Positions 58,182-64,000 of a stretch of 64,000 nt of DNA are shown here, one piece after another. The stretch is from NCBI RefSeq assembly GCF_001680005.1, contig NC_033560.1:1181501-1245500 (forward strand), read 5' to 3'. Within the stretch, counting starts at the first letter, position 1. Each line of letters starts with the position of its first letter. The notes below the pieces were generated by a model. That model saw only the letters and a program-made list of their open reading frames with translations, made no database searches and was not told the origin of the DNA. The position numbers were made by a program, and so were the translations under genes. The stretch is from Plasmodium coatneyi. Its lineage: Eukaryota; Apicomplexa; Aconoidasida; Haemosporida; Plasmodiidae.

Positions 58182-59879
58182 TCACAAATAACTGAATATG
58201 TAGCTCTTCAACTGAAGGTATAACAGCAGGTAGGACAAGAAAAAAATTCCATAGTACACATAAATGACGTTATCAGAAAAATTATTGCGAAAAGTGCGGA
58301 TGGTATATTTGTGTATGTAAAATAAAGAGGACAGCATATAGTGGGCAAAAATAAAAAAACGAAAGACACTACAAAAGAAGAGAATAAATGACAGATTCGT
58401 TTTTATCAAGGTAAATTTGTAAAAAAAAATCAGGGGGAATAAAATTATATTATTATAACTCATCAACGAAATGAGAAAGGGCAACCTTATTGGAAATACC
58501 CTTTTCGTGACAATGAAATTTGTCATGTATATTGATAAAGGGGTGAGCGTATTGAAAAGATATAAAAAAATTAAAGTGGTGTAGAAAATGTTTAATTTAT
58601 TCTGGGTGATGTATGCTTGGTTGTTTATTTCTTCGCTACTCAAGGTGGTGCCATCTGAGGGGGTAAAATCCACATCGGAGGAGACACCAAAAAAGATATT
58701 TTTCCAATTAAAAAGAAAAAAAATGGTGAAGGAAATGAAAATGTTCACCCATACAAATCCATACAAGTCTGGGTTTCTTTCTATGCTGAGCTTGTTGTCA
58801 TAGTAATCGAAGGCGTCATTCATGTGGCTGATTTTTCTTATATTTGCGTTCTCATCGTCTACTTCGTTTTCGTCTGCGCTGGCAGCACCGTTATTGCTGC
58901 CGTAATATTTATCGGCACTTTTTCCATGGCCCTTGTTCTTGTGGCTGCGGCGGGTGCTCCGCTGACACGTGTTCTTTTCAAGGTCATCCAAGCCATCCAT
59001 ATAATCGTATGACTTATCCACGTTCAGATAAGGCAGCAGCGCGCACATGCACCTGTATATGATCACGTCGCTATCCACGTCATAGTAGCACAATAGCTTT
59101 GTGCTGATTCCTTTTAAACTTTTAAAAAAGGGTAACAGGTCGAACGAGTTATTTCCTCCATCCTCAAGACTGCTTCTCGAGGCGGTTACACCCCCCCAGT
59201 TGTCATTATTTTCGTTGTCGCTTAGATTAAATATGTTCATTTTTCCGCTCGGCATGTTTCTAAAATTCATTTCGTGCACTTCTCCTGCATTGAATTTTTG
59301 TTCGAGGGGGGTTCTCTGGTGGTACATGTCACTGTTGTTGCTGTGGTATCGTCGAATTCCGGTGCCGTTCGCACCGATTATCATTTGATTAGATACACCA
59401 TGGGTATTCGAAAAGTTAAGGGGACTACCCGTGTTGTTGTTTATGTTATATCCGTTATATGACGCTACACTGAGACTGCCATCAAAACTGGCGATTCCGT
59501 TTGAATTACTTATACCTTGGGGGGGCCCTCTTCCCCTTTTCACGTCACTCAAATTAACCGTTGTTAAATTCTTATTCAGGGAACTGTTTGCTCCACTCCC
59601 AAAAAAGTCATCTTCGTCGTTGATGGCGCTGTCAATGACGTCTTCCTCATTGCCATAATATATATTCACGTTATTGGTACTCCTGGGAGGGTTCTCCACG
59701 TGGAAGGTGTCCTTGTATTCATTGGCCATGAAATTCGACCTTTCATTCTTCTTCGTCTTCTTCGCATTACTGCCACGACTGTTGCTATACGCCTTGCGGC
59801 TCGTATCGCCTTTGTGTAAGTTCACATCGTTACTGTCCCATAAATTTTTCTCTTTCAAATCCCTATTTGGTGTGTTCAT
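58182..59879 (-). CDS. Yip1-domain membrane protein (YIPF1/2-like)
   Basis: A single exon encodes 565 residues, starting at the ATG at 59879. The N-terminal 290 residues are Asn/Ser/Gly-rich and low-complexity. The family region follows: the short cytoplasmic KLLCYYDVDSDVIIYR segment, then NPDLYGFVWVNIFISFTIFF, the typical entry to the first membrane helix in the Yip1 family, and four further hydrophobic helices to the C-terminus, which ends SYIFSYL. The DLYGxxW motif is the best sign of the YIPF1/YIPF2 group. The protein is about 250 residues longer than human YIPF1 because of the N-terminal extension. Yip1-family proteins are Golgi/ER membrane proteins that interact with Rab GTPases. Confidence 0.8.
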   Translation of the reverse strand: MNTPNRDLKEKNLWDSNDVNLHKGDTSRKAYSNSRGSNAKKTKKNERSNFMANEYKDTFHVENPPRSTNNVNIYYGNEEDVIDSAINDEDDFFGSGANSSLNKNLTTVNLSDVKRGRGPPQGISNSNGIASFDGSLSVASYNGYNINNNTGSPLNFSNTHGVSNQMIIGANGTGIRRYHSNNSDMYHQRTPLEQKFNAGEVHEMNFRNMPSGKMNIFNLSDNENNDNWGGVTASRSSLEDGGNNSFDLLPFFKSLKGISTKLLCYYDVDSDVIIYRCMCALLPYLNVDKSYDYMDGLDDLEKNTCQRSTRRSHKNKGHGKSADKYYGSNNGAASADENEVDDENANIRKISHMNDAFDYYDNKLSIERNPDLYGFVWVNIFISFTIFFLFNWKNIFFGVSSDVDFTPSDGTTLSSEEINNQAYITQNKLNIFYTTLIFLYLFNTLTPLSIYMTNFIVTKRVFPIRLPFLISLMSYNNIILFPLIFFYKFTLIKTNLSFILFFCSVFRFFIFAHYMLSSLFYIHKYTIRTFRNNFSDNVIYVYYGIFFLSYLLLYLQLKSYIFSYL

Positions 59880-62613
59880 TTTTGCCTTACCCGTTCAGGT
59901 GAAATGGGAAAATGTGTAAACCAAAAAAAAAAAAAAAAAAAAAGTTACATATTGGTTAGCTAGAAAAAGAAATTAGCAGCTGACCAGTCAGGTAAATTTA
60001 GGAAAAAAAAAAAAAAAAAAAAAAATTTTCTAGAAATCCCCATTCATGAAGATAAAGGATTGCAAAGTGGAATATACAAAATGGAAGGACACAAAGGGAA
60101 AGGCAAACAAATGTACGTAAGGAGAAAACAAAATGAAAGAATGGACCGGTGGTTGATAAAATTCCCGCCAAGCTCTAATGAGCAAAAGAGAAAACTGCCA
60201 ACAAAGTGTGGCCGAACATGTTATCGCATCATAATACGGACGTGACATCCCTCTTTTTTTTTCCCCCTTACGTGGAGGTAAAAATATGCATTCGCTAAGA
60301 GGTGATTTAAACACGTCTTATTTGGCATAAAATTTCGTGACTGTTGATACAGTGTGGTAACACGCATGGGAACAATTCTCTCACCAGATTGAGTGATTCA
60401 AAATAAGGTTTGTTCTATCTGGAAAACAATCACTTTTGAGCGGCGCATTTGCTGTGGTGTAGCGCGCGAGAACTAGCCATATAATTTCTTCCCCCCTAAA
60501 TGGACATGTGCTTATCTTTATGTGCGTGCCTATTTTTGCGCCATAAAAAAGGCTACTCCTTCAGCATGATGCTCGATGGGAATCTCCCCGTTCACCTCCA
60601 CTTGTTCATGTTCAAGCGGAAGGGGAAAAAAGGAAAAAAAAAGGAAATTAAAACCGCCAAACGGTGGAACGCGAGCAGTGCGTACGACGCACTGGCGAGA
60701 TAACGAACAAAGTATTTCCCTCCTCGTATCTTTACCACTCAAAAAATATTCCCTTTTTAAAAAATTCAAGGTGCAGGGATGTCCAATAAATTGGTAAATA
60801 TGTGAAGTATAAAAATGAGTTGAAAAATAGCACGTTGGAAGATAACCTGGTTTCCTCAGCCTATTAACGCGCAATGGCACTTTTTATATACACACACACA
60901 CACGCGGACCGCTTACCAGTTCGGAATTCCCCTTTTTATTTTATGATCATACAAACGGTAATTCATTCGTTCATATGATTCTTGACATGTACACTTAAAC
61001 GGCGTAAGGGGGCTGACTTAAGTCGGGAGTAACAACAGAGCAGCCGTGCATCTAACGTGCAGTTACACGTGCACCACGGTTTCGTTTCCCCGTACACCGT
61101 GCTGCTGCCAGAGTTGCGAAAAAGAACCAAGTGAACCAGGTGAACGAAACAGAAAAGGCTTTCCTTCAAAATGGAAAAATTAAAAACATGGGGGGTTCCC
61201 TTCCGTCCCCGTGTAGCGATCGATGGCGTGGCAGATGAGAAAAAAAAAGAAACGAAAAGATAAAATGGGGTAATGCCAAATAAGGGAGCCCCAAAGGGAC
61301 TGCGGAAATGTGGCTCAGTTATTCTTTGCGCCTAGTCGCAACTGAGGGGTTTACACAACCACCCCCCTCTACATGCTTCATATGGAGGAGGGGTAATAAC
61401 ATCCTGAATTTGCCACAGGGCGTAAAAAAAAAAGTGGGGAATTTTTTGGTACCACTACGGGGGAATAATATACATATACATCCCACTTGGAAGCGGCATA
61501 CCTGTGGGTGCATACATTCGCGAGCGCGCCCATACGTGGGTGTAAGGTACACGCATACACGATGGCTTCCTGGTTAGCAGCCGCTTCCTTTTTTTTTTTT
61601 TTCCACTTGGGGCGTGTCGTAGCAAGCCTTGCAGAGAACTCCAGTTGTGCAGCTGGATGTGCATACGTGTAAGGGTATACGTATATGTATATGCACACGT
61701 ATGCGTACCTTGTACGTGTGCATCGCTACATGTAACCCGTGGCGTGATTCCTACCAGGAACCACAGCCGAAAATGATATACATACATGCATGAATATATA
61801 TATGCACATATATATAGATATATGCATATATATTTGTGCGTGCTTACTTGAGAAACCCTTCTGGATGCCAAAAAAAAATTAGCAAAGCGCAGGAGTCAGA
61901 AGTTTGCGCCATGTTGTTACGGGTAGAAGCGAATACAATTTCTCCGCTAACCATTTTCACAATTCGGGTACGTGAAAATATTAGCAAATAAAAAACACTT
62001 CCAGAAATACGGCAAAAAAAAAAAAAAAAAAAAAGAAAAAAGAAATAAACTGAAAAAAGGAAGAAGCATTTTTCGAAAAAAAAGCCATCATTCGTAATCG
62101 CAGCATCTACCCACATGTATTTATTTGCCCATAAATGCGTACAATCCCCTTTTTTTTTTTTTTTTTTTGCGCTTAAAAAATAGGCTTACGTAACGTTCAT
62201 AAACGCACTGCTACGTACGTCGCGTGCTCCTGTTCGTAAAACATAACTCCAGCGGAGAGCGTAACTTGCAGCTACAGGTCGCCCCCCGCCACCCCTCTAC
62301 CGCGTAGCTTAAAAAGTAATAACAAAAAAAAAAAAAAAAAAAATACAAAAAAGTTCGTGCTTGAGAGAGAGAGCCTTATTCGTATATTCTTCCTCCCCCC
62401 ATACATACGATAAGCAAACTACGTACCTGCTTTGTTCCTACATCGTTCATACTTATAAAGCGCTTACAAATTTATGTACATGCATTGTAAAGCTTTATAG
62501 AGCATACAAGAACACTTCGTATTGTGAACGAAAACTGTTGACCATTCGTTAAGCCGCTTCTCAGCTCCCCCTTATCCATTTTTGTTAATCACGCGAAGCC
62601 GTTTTCTTCAACC
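59880..62613. other. Intergenic, divergent promoter region
   Basis: These 2.7 kb separate the divergent Yip1-family and RanBP1 genes. A runs lie near 59922-59943, 60003-60025 and 62013-62033, and a TA-rich imperfect palindrome near 61790-61840. Short open frames show no family character, and no RNA gene was found. Confidence 0.6.
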
Positions 62614-63888
62614 ATGGAAGATGACAAGAACGATTACAATCCCGAGGAGGAAGTCACAACTGGAAATTGGAACACCCCCAAGGTAAGAAAAAAAAAACAA
62701 AGCGCATATTTTTGCATTGGAGCATACCTTGATGAAAGCGCAACTGGGACAATTAAGAACTTACGCCCCTTGTTTGCTTCTACATAGTGGCATGTAGGGC
62801 AGAAGTTTTTTATGGTGGTCTATGCGCTTGCCATTACTCTGTATACGTCTCACCAATTTTTGGCGCGAACCTGTATGGTTGCGGGGAGGCCCCCTTTACT
62901 GCGCGCATTTTCCCTCTTTTATTTGCGGTCAGCCCGTATGCTCCCGCCCCGTCGCTCTTGTTGACCCGTGTATATACGCTAAGAAGGGGCCATTTCTCTG
63001 TACATGTATATTTACCCCATTTATGGGCACCGTGTCCTCATCTTTTTTTTCTTTCCCCCCGTGCAGATTGAACTGAAAGAAGTAGAAATAAAGACGGGCG
63101 AAGAAGATGAAAGCCTGTTCTGGTCAGGGAGGTCGAAATTGTACAGGTGGGTAGATGGCGAGTGGAAGGAACGAGGACTTGGGGAATCCAAACTGTTGTT
63201 ACACAAGAAAAAAGGAATTATCAGGTTTCTTCTAAGACAAGAGAAAACACTGAAGGTTGTGGCAAACCATTATATCTACCCCAATAAGTCCTACTGCAAA
63301 CTCGTGCCCAATGCAGGAAGTGAAAAAATCTACGCTTGGACAGTGAAAGATTTTGCAGAGGAACCCAAAATTGAGCAGTTCGCCTTAAAATTCAACACGG
63401 CGGAGGCAGCCAAGCTATTCAAGCAGAAGTTTGATGAGGCGGGCCAAGTGAATTTGAAGCTGCTCGATGATAACGGGCAGCTGAAGGTGAAGGTCGCTGA
63501 GGAAAAGAAAGAGGATAAAAAGGAAGAGAAAAAGGAGGATGAAAAAGAAGATAAAAAGGAAAAGAAAGAGGAAGAAAAGAAGGAGGAGAAAAAGGAAGAG
63601 AAGAAGGAGGAGGACAAGAAAGAGGAAAAGAAGGAAGAAGACAAGAAGGAGGATAAGAAGGAAGAAAAAAAAGAGGAGAAGAAAAAAGTCGAAACTGATG
63701 CGAAGGACAAGAAGGAAGAAGAGAAGGGGGAAGAAAAGTCGAAGGACGCAGGAGTCGATAAGGCCAAAGCGGCAGATGACAAAAATAAGAAAGACGACAA
63801 AGAGGAGGAGAAGTCCAAAAGTGGGGATGAGGAGAAGAAGGAAAAGAAGAAAAACGAGGAGGAAGAGAACATCAAGCGAGAAAACTAA
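62614..63888 (+). CDS. RanBP1: Ran-binding protein 1 (RanBP1), two exons
   Basis: The exons are 62614-62682 (23 codons) and 63067-63888, joined at phase 0, encoding 296 residues. Exon 1 encodes an acidic leader beginning MEDDKNDYNPEEE. The Ran-binding domain covers about residues 24-160. It opens IELKEVEIKTGEEDE, contains SGRSKLYRW, WKERGLGESKLLLHKKKG and LRQEKTLKVVANHYI, and ends with AEAAKLFKQKFDEAG. These are hallmark RanBD positions. The remaining C-terminus is an unusually long Lys/Glu/Asp repeat tail of about 130 residues. RanBP1 is cytoplasmic and helps RanGAP hydrolyse Ran-GTP at the end of nuclear export. The tail is encoded by purine-rich codons. An extended frame of 143 codons (63539-63970) overlaps the tail in another frame and is a shadow. 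Confidence 0.9.
63490..63700 (+). repeat. Nearly all-purine coding repeat (GAA/AAG/GAG) in the RanBP1 tail
   Basis: Most of this stretch consists of A and G on the plus strand, encoding Lys/Glu/Asp. The mirror frame on the minus strand is open as poly-Ser/Phe and is a compositional shadow. Such purine tracts can form triplex DNA and are length-unstable. Confidence 0.75.
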
Positions 63889-64000
63889 CTCGAATGGGTT
63901 TGTCCTTTGCGTGGATGCAACGGTCCCTTCAGCACACGCTCAAATGCACATACTCGTTGTGCCTTCCTGACGAGATCGAAAAACACATGTAACGCAGTCG

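Noticed and set aside
63330..63875. 181-codon Ser/Phe-rich minus-strand frame over RanBP1
   Set aside because: This is the mirror of the purine-rich Lys/Glu tail, a compositional shadow of a clear plus-strand gene.

Overview
The window looks like nuclear chromosomal DNA of a malaria parasite (Plasmodium). The signs are intron-bearing genes with GT/AG junctions, proteins carrying long Asn-, Ser-, Lys- and Glu-rich insertions, very many long poly-A and poly-T tracts, and a moderate GC content rather than the extreme AT richness of P. falciparum. That base composition fits the P. vivax / simian-malaria clade, but the species cannot be fixed from this sequence alone. I saw no bacterial, viral or mobile-element genes, no CRISPR array, and no rRNA or tRNA that I could support.

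Layout, left to right. A 5'-truncated unknown gene (3-3254) faces a SAPS-domain phosphatase regulator (4145-7687, minus). eIF3 subunit M (10355-11659) converges on an unknown Lys/Tyr/Asn-rich gene (12241-14358, minus). About 8.6 kb without a supported gene follows (14359-23012), with an AT-rich core near 17.5-19.3 kb that holds a 23-bp imperfect hairpin. Next come a small LSM protein (23013-23740), TRAPPC3/BET3 (23893-25250, minus), a large RCC1-repeat protein (26967-31647), NOB1 (32679-34097), a secreted TPM/MOLO1-like membrane protein in six exons (34873-36865), a HAD-type phosphatase-like protein (38753-40305), the axonemal protein DRC2 (41785-44423), a probable KEOPS subunit CGI121 (44949-45770), GOT1 (47188-47598), a RAD51/RecA-family ATPase with a newly placed first exon (47851-49045, minus), a roughly 2,200-residue type I membrane protein (50421-57539), a Yip1-family protein (58182-59879, minus) and RanBP1 (62614-63888).

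The genes do not form one pathway, as is usual for Plasmodium. Themes do recur: membrane traffic (TRAPPC3, GOT1, YIPF), RNA and translation (eIF3m, NOB1, LSM, CGI121), the Ran/RCC1 module (RCC1-like and RanBP1) and the male-gamete axoneme (DRC2). Many 5' exons and splice junctions below were worked out by hand from phase matching. Three loci (RCC1-like, TRAPPC3 and the large membrane protein) have junctions that may be short introns or single-base indels in homopolymers.
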